Below are positions 23,787 to 38,299 of a DNA stretch of 64,000 nucleotides, in pieces. Made by a program: the position numbers and the translations under genes. The first letter of the stretch is position 1. Each line of letters starts with the position of its first letter. Origin of the DNA: VAZQ01 sp036557705 (lineage in GTDB: Bacteria; Pseudomonadota; Alphaproteobacteria; Rhizobiales; Xanthobacteraceae); assembly GCA_036557705.1 (NCBI GenBank), contig DATBHB010000128.1, positions 20,798 to 84,797 of the forward strand, written 5' to 3'. The notes below the pieces were generated by a model. The model saw only the letters and a program-made list of their open reading frames with translations, ran no database searches and was not told the origin of the DNA.

Positions 23787-23974
23787 GCGCGAGCGCGCGC
23801 ACCGGGCCAGGAGGAGAATCTCCACATGCCGTCGGGGCGCGCGAGAGGTGCGCCGCTGATCCGGGACCGCCAAGGATAAGCTTGTGGCGGTCCCGCGTCT
23901 GCAACGCAACGCGGCTCGACTTCTGCGCTTAATCGCGGACGCGTCGGCCGCGCTGCGCTGCGCGCGGGACACAC
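23787..23974. repeat. long repeat shared with 42459-42645, copy A
   Basis: About 190 bases beginning AGCGCGAGCGCGCGC and ending GCGCGGGACAC. The centre is a hairpin CGGGACCGCCAAG…CTTGTGGCGGTCCCG. The copy at 42459-42645 matches over most of its length. No coding potential. Confidence 0.8.
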
Positions 23975-24039
23975 TACCTAGCGCCATGAGTTTGGTCGTT
24001 CGCACTGCTGCCGCTAAGCTTCGGTCCTGGAGAACACGG

Positions 24040-24453
24040 ATGAAGGATAGCCTGCGCCCCGGCGCATCGCTGACCAGGAGCATCGCGATCGACCGCGACC
24101 GCACCATCGGCTTCATGGGTGAAGAGGCGCGGGTCTATGCGACGCCGCGGCTGGTCGGCGACGTGGAAATGACCTGCCGCGAACTGCTCTTGACGCATTG
24201 TGAGGAAGGCGAAGATTCGGTCGGCGCCGAGATTGCTCTGCGGCACGCCGCTCCAGCGCTTGCCGGCAGCACGGTCGAGATCACGGCACGTGTGACCGCG
24301 GTCGATGGACGCAAGATAGTTTTCGATATCCACGCCAGAGATGAGATCGAAGAGATCAGCAGCGGCACGCACACGCGGTTCATCGTCGATGTGGCGAGAC
24401 GCATCGAACGTCTCAAGGAGAAGGCCGCGAAGTTGAAGGCGCTTCGCGCATGA
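24040..24453 (+). CDS. FlK-like hot-dog thioesterase
   Basis: A 137-residue protein; the ATG at 24040 follows GGAGAACACGG. The sequence RPGASLTRSIAIDRDRTIGFMGEEARVYATPRLVGDVE, then a C-terminal helix, fits the fluoroacetyl-CoA thioesterase-like branch of hot-dog folds (motif with Thr, Glu and His as catalytic triad; Glu of VGDVEMTCRELL and His of LLTHC are candidates). It hydrolyses acyl-CoA esters of unknown identity. Its stop overlaps the idi start (ATGA), so the two are translationally coupled. Confidence 0.75.
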   Translation: MKDSLRPGASLTRSIAIDRDRTIGFMGEEARVYATPRLVGDVEMTCRELLLTHCEEGEDSVGAEIALRHAAPALAGSTVEITARVTAVDGRKIVFDIHARDEIEEISSGTHTRFIVDVARRIERLKEKAAKLKALRA

Positions 24454-24992
24454 GCGAGGAACAGCTGATCCTCGTCGATGAGGGCAACCGTGCAATCGGC
24501 GCCGCCGGCAAGGAACGCGTCCACCGCGCCGGGCTTCTGCACCGCGCATTTTCGATCTTCATGGTCGACAAGCGCGGGCGGATTCTGCTGCAGCAGCGCA
24601 GTCCGCGCAAATATCACTCAGGCGGCCTATGGGCGAACTCCTGCTGCGGACATCCGCGCCCGGGGGAGCGCACGATTGCGGCGGCGCGGCGACGACTCAA
24701 GGAAGAACTCGGCATCGATGGTTCGCTTTCGTTTGGATTCTTCGCCCGCTATCGGGCCGACCTCGGCCAGGGAATGCAGGAGAACGAATTCGTCTACGTG
24801 TATTTCGGCGCGCTGACAGAAGAGCCGAAGCCGGACCCCGCGGAGATCGCTAACCTGGAATACGCAAGCGCGGCCGAAATCGCTCGCCGCATCGGGCGCA
24901 AGCCTGAGGGATTCACCTACTGGCTTCGCCATTATTTCGAGAACCACCTGTCCGAAGTCGCGCGGCTTGCCGATGACGCTGCGCGATCGTAG
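24450..24992 (+). CDS. idi: isopentenyl-diphosphate delta-isomerase, type I
   Basis: A 180-residue Nudix-fold type I IPP isomerase. Catalytic Cys in NSCCGHP (C65/C66), metal ligand H68 and catalytic Glu in QENEFVYVYF (E111-E113) are visible. It interconverts IPP and DMAPP for isoprenoid, hopanoid or carotenoid synthesis. It overlaps the thioesterase stop by four bases. No crt or hpn gene is adjacent. The gene end overlaps the first bases of a palindromic repeat, so the last codons (AARS) may be derived from it. Confidence 0.95.
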   Translation: MSEEQLILVDEGNRAIGAAGKERVHRAGLLHRAFSIFMVDKRGRILLQQRSPRKYHSGGLWANSCCGHPRPGERTIAAARRRLKEELGIDGSLSFGFFARYRADLGQGMQENEFVYVYFGALTEEPKPDPAEIANLEYASAAEIARRIGRKPEGFTYWLRHYFENHLSEVARLADDAARS

Positions 24993-25147
24993 GGTGGGCA
25001 AAATCGCGTGGCACCGCCTGACAGCGTGGGCCATCAGCGCGTTCACGCGCGTCTTGACGCGCTATGAGCGCCCGACGCGATTTTGCCCACGCGGTCGGCA
25101 TTGGAGAAAGCGCCGTTGCCCACCCTACGATGTTTCTGACGCAGTTA
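24988..25147. repeat. palindromic element, CGTAGGGTGGGCA family, copy 4
   Basis: From CGTAGGGTGGGCAAAATCGCGTGGC to TTGCCCACCCTACG, then TGTTTCTGACGCAGTTA, close to the right terminal repeat of copy 3. The left terminal repeat is degenerate (GATGACGCTGCGCGA) because it overlaps the idi end. Confidence 0.85.
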
Positions 25148-25175
25148 TGCTAACCCGCCCTACGAGTGCAGGCCG

Positions 25176-25406
25176 TCACGCAGCAGCCAGCACGGCCTTC
25201 TTGACGGACTGTGATAATGCAATCGAGCGGAAGAATGTCTTGGGGTATAGATATTCTTCTCCCGACTCATCGATTACGCGAATGAGCCCATGTTTCTCTG
25301 CGAGCGGATCACGAACAGCAATGTAAATCTTCCGCTTCTCCAGCGATACGGCGTAGCCTTCGTTTTCGACGCATACGACCAGTTGTTTTGATTGCGATTT
25401 TGCCAT
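25176..25406 (-). CDS. small conserved-type hypothetical protein
   Basis: A 76-residue soluble protein: QLVVCVENEGYAVSLEKRKIY, then ESGEEYLYPKTFF and a short C-terminal helix. The beta-rich pattern and length look like a small SH3- or barrel-like regulator, but I do not recognise a named family. Start ATG at 25406. It is bracketed by two copies of the palindromic family and has no operon partner. Confidence 0.65.
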   Translation of the reverse strand: MAKSQSKQLVVCVENEGYAVSLEKRKIYIAVRDPLAEKHGLIRVIDESGEEYLYPKTFFRSIALSQSVKKAVLAAA

Positions 25407-25417
25407 GGTTCAGCAAT

Positions 25418-25550
25418 CGTAGGGTGGGCAAAGGCGCGGTCCACACGCATGTGCCGCGCCACACGCAGAAAGCAGCGCCGTGCCCACGCGCACGTGTCCG
25501 CGTGGGCACGGCGCACGCGCTGAAGCGCGTTGCGCCTTTGCCCACCCTAC
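25418..25550. repeat. palindromic element, CGTAGGGTGGGCA family, copy 5
   Basis: Begins CGTAGGGTGGGCAAAGGCGCGG and ends CGCCTTTGCCCACCCTAC. The middle shares GCCGTGCCCACGC…CCGCGTGGGCACG and GCGCTGAAGCGCG with copy 2. It lies just upstream of the small hypothetical gene and may carry its promoter. Confidence 0.85.
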
Positions 25551-25653
25551 AATACACAATTACGCTTCAGCAAACCGAGAATCGCTTGCCTTTACGCTAT
25601 CCATCCCGTCCATATACTCTGCGCAAGCTGGAGCGATTGCGGAATGCATTACC

Positions 25654-26934
25654 GTGACTGATGTGGCGCTGAGCAAAGAGGCGGAGGTGACCGCAATCGC
25701 GGATCTGCCGGTCGATCCATCGACGCCGCTGTTCTCGATCCGGCCGTTCGCGCTGCTGCTCACAACCCGCGTCACTTCGAATACGTCCAACCAGATGCTG
25801 GCGGTGGCGGTCGGCTATCAGATTTACGAGCTGACCGACAGCCCTTTGCATCTTGGGCTTATCGGGCTTGTGCAGTTCCTTCCGCCGCTTCTCCTGATGC
25901 TGTTCGCCGGGCAGGTCGCGGATCGATACAACCGACGGCTCGTCGTGCGCTTCTGCTACGCGGTCGAATTCTGCATGACCGCGGGACTTACGATCGTGGC
26001 GCTCCTGCCGCATCCGAACATCGGGGGCATCTATGGCCTGCTGCTCATCAATGCGATTGCCCGCACGTTCGAGCAGCCGGCCGTGCAGTCGCTGGTGCCG
26101 GTCATGGCGCCGCGCGCCGTTCTCGGCCGCGCCATCGCGGCCCACGTCTCGGCCGGCCGCCTCTCGATGCTGCTCGGGCCTTCCCTCGGCGGCGTCCTCT
26201 ACATTTTTGGACCGGGTCTGGTTTACAGTGTCTGCACCTTGCTGGTGTCCGCGGCAGCGGTCGCGAGCTTTCTTCTGCCCAATCCGCCGGTCCCCAAAGA
26301 GCCGCAAAAGCTGAGCTGGGATTCTCTCCTCGCCGGTTTCAAATTCATCTGGCGCTGCCAAGCGGTGCTGGGCGCGATGTCATTCGACCTCATCGCCACT
26401 TTGCTCGGGGGCGTGAGCGCCCTGCTCCCGATCTATGCGCGCGACATTCTCCACATCGGCGCATGGGGAGCGGGCATTCTTCGCAGCGCGCCGGCACTCG
26501 GCGCGCTGAGCACGGCTCTGGTGCTGGCGCGAATCCCGGTGCGGCGCAACGGCGGGGTTTTCATCTTTGCGGGATTCGCGCTCTATGGGACCGGAGCGGT
26601 CGTGTTCGGCCTCTCGACCAACGTCGTCCTCTCCATCGCTTCGCTCATGGTGCTGGGATGCGGCGACATCATGAGCTCGATCGTACGCCAGACCATCGTC
26701 CAGATCACCACGCCCGACGAGATGCGGGGGCGGGTAATGGGCGTCAACTCGTTCTTCATCGGCTGCTCGGGGCAGCTTGGCTCCTTTCGCGCCGGCCTCA
26801 TGGCAGCGATGATCGGCGCCGTCGGCTCGGTCGTGGTCGGGGGTTGTACCGTGTTCGTGGTAATCGCCTTGTGGGCGTGGCTGTTTCCGGACCTGCGCCG
26901 GGTGGATCGGCCGGACGAGGCGCAGCCTTATTGA
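25654..26934 (+). CDS. MFS exporter, EntS/MFS_3 type
   Basis: A 426-residue 12-TM major facilitator. The most likely start is GTG at 25654; the longer open frame runs into the palindromic repeat. ALLLTTRVTSNTSNQMLAVA, the loop GQVADRYNRR and TPDEMRGRVMGVNSFFIG are typical of the MFS_3 group that includes the enterobactin exporter EntS and macrolide efflux pumps. The C-terminus overlaps the convergent sensor kinase by seven bases. No siderophore gene is linked; substrate unknown. Confidence 0.85.
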   Translation: MTDVALSKEAEVTAIADLPVDPSTPLFSIRPFALLLTTRVTSNTSNQMLAVAVGYQIYELTDSPLHLGLIGLVQFLPPLLLMLFAGQVADRYNRRLVVRFCYAVEFCMTAGLTIVALLPHPNIGGIYGLLLINAIARTFEQPAVQSLVPVMAPRAVLGRAIAAHVSAGRLSMLLGPSLGGVLYIFGPGLVYSVCTLLVSAAAVASFLLPNPPVPKEPQKLSWDSLLAGFKFIWRCQAVLGAMSFDLIATLLGGVSALLPIYARDILHIGAWGAGILRSAPALGALSTALVLARIPVRRNGGVFIFAGFALYGTGAVVFGLSTNVVLSIASLMVLGCGDIMSSIVRQTIVQITTPDEMRGRVMGVNSFFIGCSGQLGSFRAGLMAAMIGAVGSVVVGGCTVFVVIALWAWLFPDLRRVDRPDEAQPY

Positions 26935-28832
26935 GCGACCGCCGTCGATAGTTTCTGCTTTCGGAACAGCGCCTGAAGGTAGGAAGCTGCTTCTCCTTGC
27001 GCCCCGCCCGGCCGGGCAAAGATCTGTTGCAGCTGGCGGCGTTCGATGGGCTTCTGCAGCACTGGAACATGAGCAAACCGGCTGTCGATGCCCTCGGCAC
27101 TGTATCCGGTTACGAAAACGAACGGTACGTCCCGCGCCGTGATGAGATCGGCCAATGGATAGACCGGCTCTCCGTGAAGATTGACGTCCAGGATCGCGGC
27201 GTGAAATTCGTCTTCGAATACTGCGGCGCGGGCTTCAGGAACCGTGCTGAACGGGCCGACAACCTCGTAACCGAGATCATTGAGCGCGTCCTTCATCATC
27301 ATGCCGACGAGCGCTTCATCCTCGACCAGCAGGACTCGATTCCCAGACAGCGTGCGCGCACCATCGCCGTTCTTTGTGCCCGATTGGGTCTCGAGGGCGC
27401 CCTTTGCCCGGCTGCGCAGCAGCGGAACGGTCATCGTGAATATCAGCCCTGCGCTCTGCCAGTCGAATAACATTCGCCCACCCATCTGGCGTTCGACGCT
27501 GGCGGCGATCACGCGAGTGCCGTAGCCCTGGGATGCCGGCGGCACGACGGCGGGGCCGCCGGTCTCCTGCCAGGTCAGGGCCAGACAGCCCTCGCACACT
27601 CGCCACGTCAGCATGACCTGGCCTGATCTGTTCGAGAGGCCGCCGTATTTTGCCGCGTTCGTCGCCAGTTCGTGCAGGACCAGTGCAAGGATCTGCGCGG
27701 TCGCCGGCGACAGGAACACCGCCGGGCCCTGGACGACGATCCGTTCCGATTCACCGCCCTGGTAAGGCGCCATCTCTTCGTCGACCAGACCGCCGAGGTC
27801 GGCGCCCTCCCAGCGCGACCCCGACAACAGCGCATGCGCCGTGGATAAGGCCCTGATCCTGCCTTCGACGGCCCTCACATAGGCATCTATGGTCCCGGCC
27901 TTGGTCAGCCGCACGATCGATTGCACGACAGCGAGAGCATTGCGCGCGCGGTGATCGACTTCTCGCACCAGCAGCGTGCGCCGCTCTTCGGCTTCCTTGA
28001 GGTCGGTGATGTCGATCGTCACGCCGCTGACGCGCACGACCCGCCCCTCGGCATTCCTGGTGAGAGCCGCCGCGCAGATGCAACAGCGAACCTGGCCGTT
28101 CGGTCGCAGGATGCGCACTTCGCTTTCGAACGTCGGCTCCGCTGTGCCTTCCTTGATCAGCTTCTGGATTCGCGTCAAATCGTCGGCGTGAACGAACGAA
28201 CGGATATTTTCGATCGTGGGCACAAAACTGTTCGGATCGACTCCGAGAATGCGGAATTGGCCGCGGTCCCAGCGGCAATCGCCGCTCCGAATATCCAGTT
28301 CCCACGACCCCATCTGGCCTGCTTCGAGAGCGAGGCTCCTGCGGCGCTCGCTTTCGAGAAGGCGCGCGTTCGAAGCTTCGAGCTCGGCGGTGCGCTCGGC
28401 GACGCGGCGCTCGAGCTCCTCGTTGAGACGCTCGAGCTCGCGCGTTTTGCGGTAGAGCTCCGCAAACACCTTGACTTTGGCGCGCAGGACTTCCGGGACG
28501 ACGGGGACCGGAACGTAATCCACGGCGCCCATTTGGTATCCGCGCAGGCGATCGACGTCGCTCAGGTGAATGGCGGAGATGAAAATGATCGCAGTCTTCT
28601 GGAAACGCGGATGATCACGAATCATGGCCGCGAGCTGAAAGCCGTCGAGCTCGGGCATGCAGACATCGATCAGAACGACGGCGAAATCGGTCTTGAGCAG
28701 CTGCTCCAGGGCTTCGCGCGCCGAGGCTGCCTTGACGAGATTTTCTCGCAGTTCCGCAAGGATTACCTCGTAGGCCAAAAGCTTGGCGGGCTGATCGTCG
28801 ACCAGGAGCACATTGACCTTTTCATCGGGCAT
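26928..28832 (-). CDS. hybrid sensor kinase REC-PAS-HWE kinase-REC
   Basis: A 634-residue cytosolic protein. An N-terminal receiver domain (residues 5-125; DD at VDDQPAK, phospho-acceptor in VVLIDVCMPELDG) and a coiled coil (RELERLNEELERRVAERTAE) are followed by a PAS domain (about 175-290). Next is an HWE/HisKA_2 kinase with EVDHRARNALAVVQ and N-box HELATNAAKYG, then a C-terminal receiver (NRVLLVEDEALVG, AAILDVNL). HWE kinases often serve the general stress response. It lies 16 bases downstream of the giant hybrid kinase on the same strand, so the two probably form one signalling operon. No transmembrane segment. Confidence 0.92.
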   Translation of the reverse strand: MPDEKVNVLLVDDQPAKLLAYEVILAELRENLVKAASAREALEQLLKTDFAVVLIDVCMPELDGFQLAAMIRDHPRFQKTAIIFISAIHLSDVDRLRGYQMGAVDYVPVPVVPEVLRAKVKVFAELYRKTRELERLNEELERRVAERTAELEASNARLLESERRRSLALEAGQMGSWELDIRSGDCRWDRGQFRILGVDPNSFVPTIENIRSFVHADDLTRIQKLIKEGTAEPTFESEVRILRPNGQVRCCICAAALTRNAEGRVVRVSGVTIDITDLKEAEERRTLLVREVDHRARNALAVVQSIVRLTKAGTIDAYVRAVEGRIRALSTAHALLSGSRWEGADLGGLVDEEMAPYQGGESERIVVQGPAVFLSPATAQILALVLHELATNAAKYGGLSNRSGQVMLTWRVCEGCLALTWQETGGPAVVPPASQGYGTRVIAASVERQMGGRMLFDWQSAGLIFTMTVPLLRSRAKGALETQSGTKNGDGARTLSGNRVLLVEDEALVGMMMKDALNDLGYEVVGPFSTVPEARAAVFEDEFHAAILDVNLHGEPVYPLADLITARDVPFVFVTGYSAEGIDSRFAHVPVLQKPIERRQLQQIFARPGGAQGEAASYLQALFRKQKLSTAVAQ

Positions 28833-28848
28833 CGTCGTTGCTCTCGTT

Positions 28849-35163
<6,315 letters not shown>

Positions 35164-35654
35164 TGCCTCCTCCCCTCATCGAATATTCTGGCTGAGGAAC
35201 GGGCGCGGCATTAACGCCCCCCGCCCCCCTTGGGGTCGATGGCCGAATCCTGGGCGGGGGCATTGGCCCGCGACCTCCCACGGACATATTAGCAATTGGT
35301 GAAGCAAGCTCCGGTCCCCACCGCTCCCCAGGGCCTAATCGCGCCAAGATGTTCAACGTGTTGAAATTTCGCTGGTTCCATGCACGCCCGCAAATTTTTG
35401 GGGAAATCTTGGCGCCGTACGAGGCGGAATGGCCCGGGCACGACGGCACAAGTATTAACGTTTACGGAGAGACGGGCGGCCTATGGAACTATCCGCGCCG
35501 GACTTTCAGGGGGAACTTTCACCAGCGCGCGTCGCCTCACGCGCGGCGATCTACCAATCAAATCACTCGCCCCCACTACGTTGAGGCCAAAATTTCGCCT
35601 CAGCGAATCGATCCGTCAGCGTTACCCACGCTCGAGGCTCGCGGCACCTCGGCT
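35164..35654. other. intergenic region without a supported gene
   Basis: About 490 bases upstream of the giant kinase. Short open frames here lack ribosome sites and family features. The segment next to the kinase (35200-35250) is C/G-rich (ACGCCCCCCGCCCCCCTTGGGG). The middle is less GC-rich (GTGTTGAAATTTCG, CGCAAATTTTTGGGG) and may hold the kinase promoter. Confidence 0.5.
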
Positions 35655-36254
35655 CTACGCGATGTGGGAGGCTTCCTGCTGGGTCGGCAGGCGACCGTTA
35701 GGTGTGAGGCGATCGACCAGTTCGGGAAGGCTTTTGCTCAGTTGGGAGAGCAGGTCGTCGCGGCTCATCCCGGTATGTTTGGCAAGGGCGTCGAGGGTAT
35801 CATTCCCGATCGCAGATGCCAGGTCCTTGGGTGCAATCGATTGATTGGGCCCAGTACCGATCCACGACTGCATAGCGCCGCCTTGTCCGCTATTCTGAAA
35901 ATCCTGGAGCAGCCGGCCTAACCCGCCGGTCAGCAAGCTGCCTGCCCCGGCGCCTCCGAGTAGACTGCCGAGCCCTCCCGGAATGAGGTCGTTGAGACTG
36001 CCGCCGGCCCGAGCGCTACCTGCTCCGCCGCCCAACAAGCTGCCGAGCAAGCCGCCAAGACCGCCGGTTTGGGGAGTTCCCGGTGTGGACGTTTGCTGGC
36101 CCGGCTGATTCCCGAAATGCTGAACCGCCTTGTAGGCGAGCAGGCCAAGAAGCGCCATCGTCATTGGCGACATGCCGCCGCCCGAAGTTCCGCCCGCTTG
36201 CGGTTGTCCGCGCGGCCCGTTTTCCATGCCATTGATGATGTCGAGAAGTCCCAT
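35655..36254 (-). CDS. YidB-family (DUF937) protein
   Basis: A 199-residue protein. MGLLDIINGM start, then a Gly/Ser-rich low-complexity middle (GGLGGLLGSLLGGG, GGLGSLLGGAGAGSLL). The conserved C-terminal YidB domain follows, with SIAPKDLASAIGNDTLDALAKHTGMSR and LLSQLSKSLPELVDRLTPNG. The family is widespread and uncharacterised. No signal peptide. It starts a set of small envelope/stress genes on the same strand but the gaps suggest independent transcription. Confidence 0.88.
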   Translation of the reverse strand: MGLLDIINGMENGPRGQPQAGGTSGGGMSPMTMALLGLLAYKAVQHFGNQPGQQTSTPGTPQTGGLGGLLGSLLGGGAGSARAGGSLNDLIPGGLGSLLGGAGAGSLLTGGLGRLLQDFQNSGQGGAMQSWIGTGPNQSIAPKDLASAIGNDTLDALAKHTGMSRDDLLSQLSKSLPELVDRLTPNGRLPTQQEASHIA

Positions 36255-36325
36255 GGCCGGCTCCTGAATTTCGCCCCATGTCGAGCGAGTTTATTACCCA
36301 AAGACCGCGGGTGAGATCGACCTAT

Positions 36326-36628
36326 TCACCGCGGCGGGCCGTAACGACTTTCCCGCGCGCCCGGATCGGCTATCACGCGATGAACCACAAGCCTGTTCCA
36401 GATGAACAAAACGATGAGCGCGCCGACGGTCGCAGCGATGAACCCCGCGCCTTGGCCGGCCCGGTACCAGCCGATGCTCTGGCCGATGAAGGTCGCAAGA
36501 AATGCCCCGGCGATGCCCAGCAAGGTGGTCAGGATGAAGCCGCTCGGATTGTTCGGCCCGGGCGAAAGCATGCGCGCAATAATGCCGGCCACGAAACCGA
36601 CGACGATGATCCAGATGATCCCGGACAT
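36326..36628 (-). CDS. GlsB/YeaQ/YmgE-family membrane protein
   Basis: A 100-residue protein with three hydrophobic segments (IIWIIVVGFVAGIIARML, GFILTTLLGIAGAFLATFIG, FIAATVGALIVLFIWNRL) and the PGPNNPSGFILT loop typical of the transglycosylase-associated/GlsB family. These are small inner-membrane stress proteins. The C-terminus is basic and slightly longer than usual. A palindrome downstream of the next gene (GGCTTGCCGGACCTGATCCGGCAGGCC, 36650-36676) could terminate transcription coming from 37186. Confidence 0.9.
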   Translation of the reverse strand: MSGIIWIIVVGFVAGIIARMLSPGPNNPSGFILTTLLGIAGAFLATFIGQSIGWYRAGQGAGFIAATVGALIVLFIWNRLVVHRVIADPGARESRYGPPR

Positions 36629-36703
36629 GCGACCTCCCTCGATGGATCCGTGGCTTGCCGGACCTGATCCGGCAGGCCACGAGGACTATTCGGCTGGACG
36701 ATT

Positions 36704-37186
36704 CTAGCCCTTCAGGCGCTTGTTGCACTCGCTGTAGTAGCCGCCGCCCTTCTCGATCCAGGTCAGACCACCGTTACGGTTGCTGGCCTTATTGGCGTTG
36801 TATTGATCGAGGCACGTATGCATCCGCGCCCGGCCCGGACTCTCGCTCGAATATTTCGGCGAGACTGCCGTCGGAAATACTGCCGCGCCGGGCGACCCGA
36901 TTCCGGTCGTTGTGGGCCGTGCCGGTGTTTGCGCGCGCTGGGAAGCCGGTTGCTGTGTCGCTGGAGTTGCAGCCGCCGGGGCAGCGGCAGGCGCCGCGGA
37001 AGCGGTCGAACCGCACTCCGCCTTGCGGAAATCGTTCCATTTCAGCTTGGTCGTCCCGGCCGCCTGCGCGGCGCGATATTTCTCGCTGCACTCCTTGAGG
37101 GTGAGAGCCTGTGCGGTTGGCGCCGGAAGCGCCCAATATGCAAGTGCCAGCGCGCAGGCGCATGACGCGATCGAACGTGTCAGCAT
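36704..37186 (-). CDS. exported Cys-motif hypothetical protein
   Basis: A 160-residue protein; the ATG at 37186 follows AAGGAGAGATGGC and gives a signal peptide cleaved after PTAQA. The mature part has two related modules: LKECSEKYRAAQAAGTTKLKW with KAEC, and HTCLDQYNANKASN with YYSECNKRLK. A Pro/Ala/Thr-rich linker joins them. Each module carries two Cys, probably disulfide bonded. Such proteins are common in rhizobia without assigned function. Probably periplasmic. Confidence 0.75.
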   Translation of the reverse strand: MLTRSIASCACALALAYWALPAPTAQALTLKECSEKYRAAQAAGTTKLKWNDFRKAECGSTASAAPAAAPAAATPATQQPASQRAQTPARPTTTGIGSPGAAVFPTAVSPKYSSESPGRARMHTCLDQYNANKASNRNGGLTWIEKGGGYYSECNKRLKG

Positions 37187-37282
37187 GCCATCTCTCCTTG
37201 GTAGTTGTTCCTCTGCAACCTCGTTAGATTCGCAAAGTTCCCTAACATACACCTCGGCCGCAGCGAAGTGGAGTCATCTCGG

Positions 37283-38146
37283 CTACTGCCGCGACTGCCT
37301 GAAATAGCGTAGATCAGGAGGTTCCTGACCTCTCTTGGTCGGCATCAGGAGACCGTCAGCACTGAGAAAATAGGCATCCTTCCCGATCACCACGTGCATA
37401 TTGCCGACGGTGCAGATGTTCTGAACGAACTCGGGGTTATTCGTGTAGCGAAAGGTCTTGTCGACCGTCCAGGGTCGCGTCAACGCATGGTCGATGGTCG
37501 TCATCTCGTCGTGAATAACCCGCGGGTCCTGCTTATCGCGATAGATGCGCTCCTTGATGATTGTCTGATTATCGGCGTGGAGCGGGATGCCGGCATTATC
37601 GAAACTGCGCGGCCCCATGAAATTGCGCGTTTCAACTTCGAGCACGCCATAATGGCCGTCGCCGTCCTCATCGATCCATCGGCCGATCGAATAACCGAAA
37701 TAGGTGGGATCCGCATAGGCAGGCCAATCGCGCCCGTCGGTATAGATCCGGCGCGGCATCTGCTGGACGAAGATCACATGCGTGGCCTTCGGCGTGACTA
37801 CGAATTCGAGCCCCTGGTTTCCGGCCATGTCACGCGGCATGCCGCCGGGAAGGCATGAGTAGGTCTGATTGCCGCCCTGTCCGCCCTCGGCCTGATCTTT
37901 GAGCCCCGCCTCGAACCGGGCCTGGTATTCCGGCGTGAGCGGCGCCTGCTGCCCGCGTGCGGGAGGTTTGTATTGATCGTAGCGGTTGCCGCCCCTGGTC
38001 TGGGTCCAGCGCATCGGCCCCGACCAGTCCGGGTATTTTGTACGATCATATTTCGAGGCAGCGGCTTTCGAGGCGCCCTGAGCGTGCGCACCGGCAACGC
38101 ACAATGCAGCCAGGGCAACGGCTCCGATCAGCGTCCGATAAAGCAT
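37283..38146 (-). CDS. exported hypothetical protein with EF-hand-like loop (paralog A)
   Basis: A 287-residue protein with a Sec signal peptide (MLYRTLIGAVALAALCVAGAHA). Mature motifs are YPDWSGPMRW, QQAPLTPEYQARFEAGLKDQ, CLPGGMPR and YSIGRWIDEDGDGHYGVLEV. DEDGDGHYGVLE has Asp at 1, 3 and 5 and Glu at 12, the ligand spacing of an EF-hand calcium loop. It is divergent with a clear paralog at 38300-39163; they share a 153-base intergenic region. No named family that I recognise beyond rhizobial hypothetical proteins. Confidence 0.75.
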   Translation of the reverse strand: MLYRTLIGAVALAALCVAGAHAQGASKAAASKYDRTKYPDWSGPMRWTQTRGGNRYDQYKPPARGQQAPLTPEYQARFEAGLKDQAEGGQGGNQTYSCLPGGMPRDMAGNQGLEFVVTPKATHVIFVQQMPRRIYTDGRDWPAYADPTYFGYSIGRWIDEDGDGHYGVLEVETRNFMGPRSFDNAGIPLHADNQTIIKERIYRDKQDPRVIHDEMTTIDHALTRPWTVDKTFRYTNNPEFVQNICTVGNMHVVIGKDAYFLSADGLLMPTKRGQEPPDLRYFRQSRQ

Positions 38147-38299
38147 GACTCCTGCCTCCGATTGACCAACGCCCCCCTGCGCACTTGCCGTTTACCCAGC
38201 ATAGCAGGTTGTCGGCCATGGCGAAGGCGATGTATCGTGACGCACGGGCGGATGGCGCCGCGCCTGGCGCATAACAAGCCGCAATGCGGGAGGATCGTC

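Noticed and set aside
25480..25653. N-terminal extension of the MFS_3 exporter
   Set aside because: The frame is open but reads through a palindromic repeat; GTG at 25654 gives the normal family length.
35349..35921. 190-residue plus-strand frame upstream of the giant kinase
   Set aside because: No ribosome site or domain; its second half is antisense to the YidB-family gene.
37187..37260. EcfG-type general-stress promoter (GGAAC-N16/17-CGTT) before the Cys-motif gene
   Set aside because: GGGAAC is present on the minus strand but no CGTT at the right distance.
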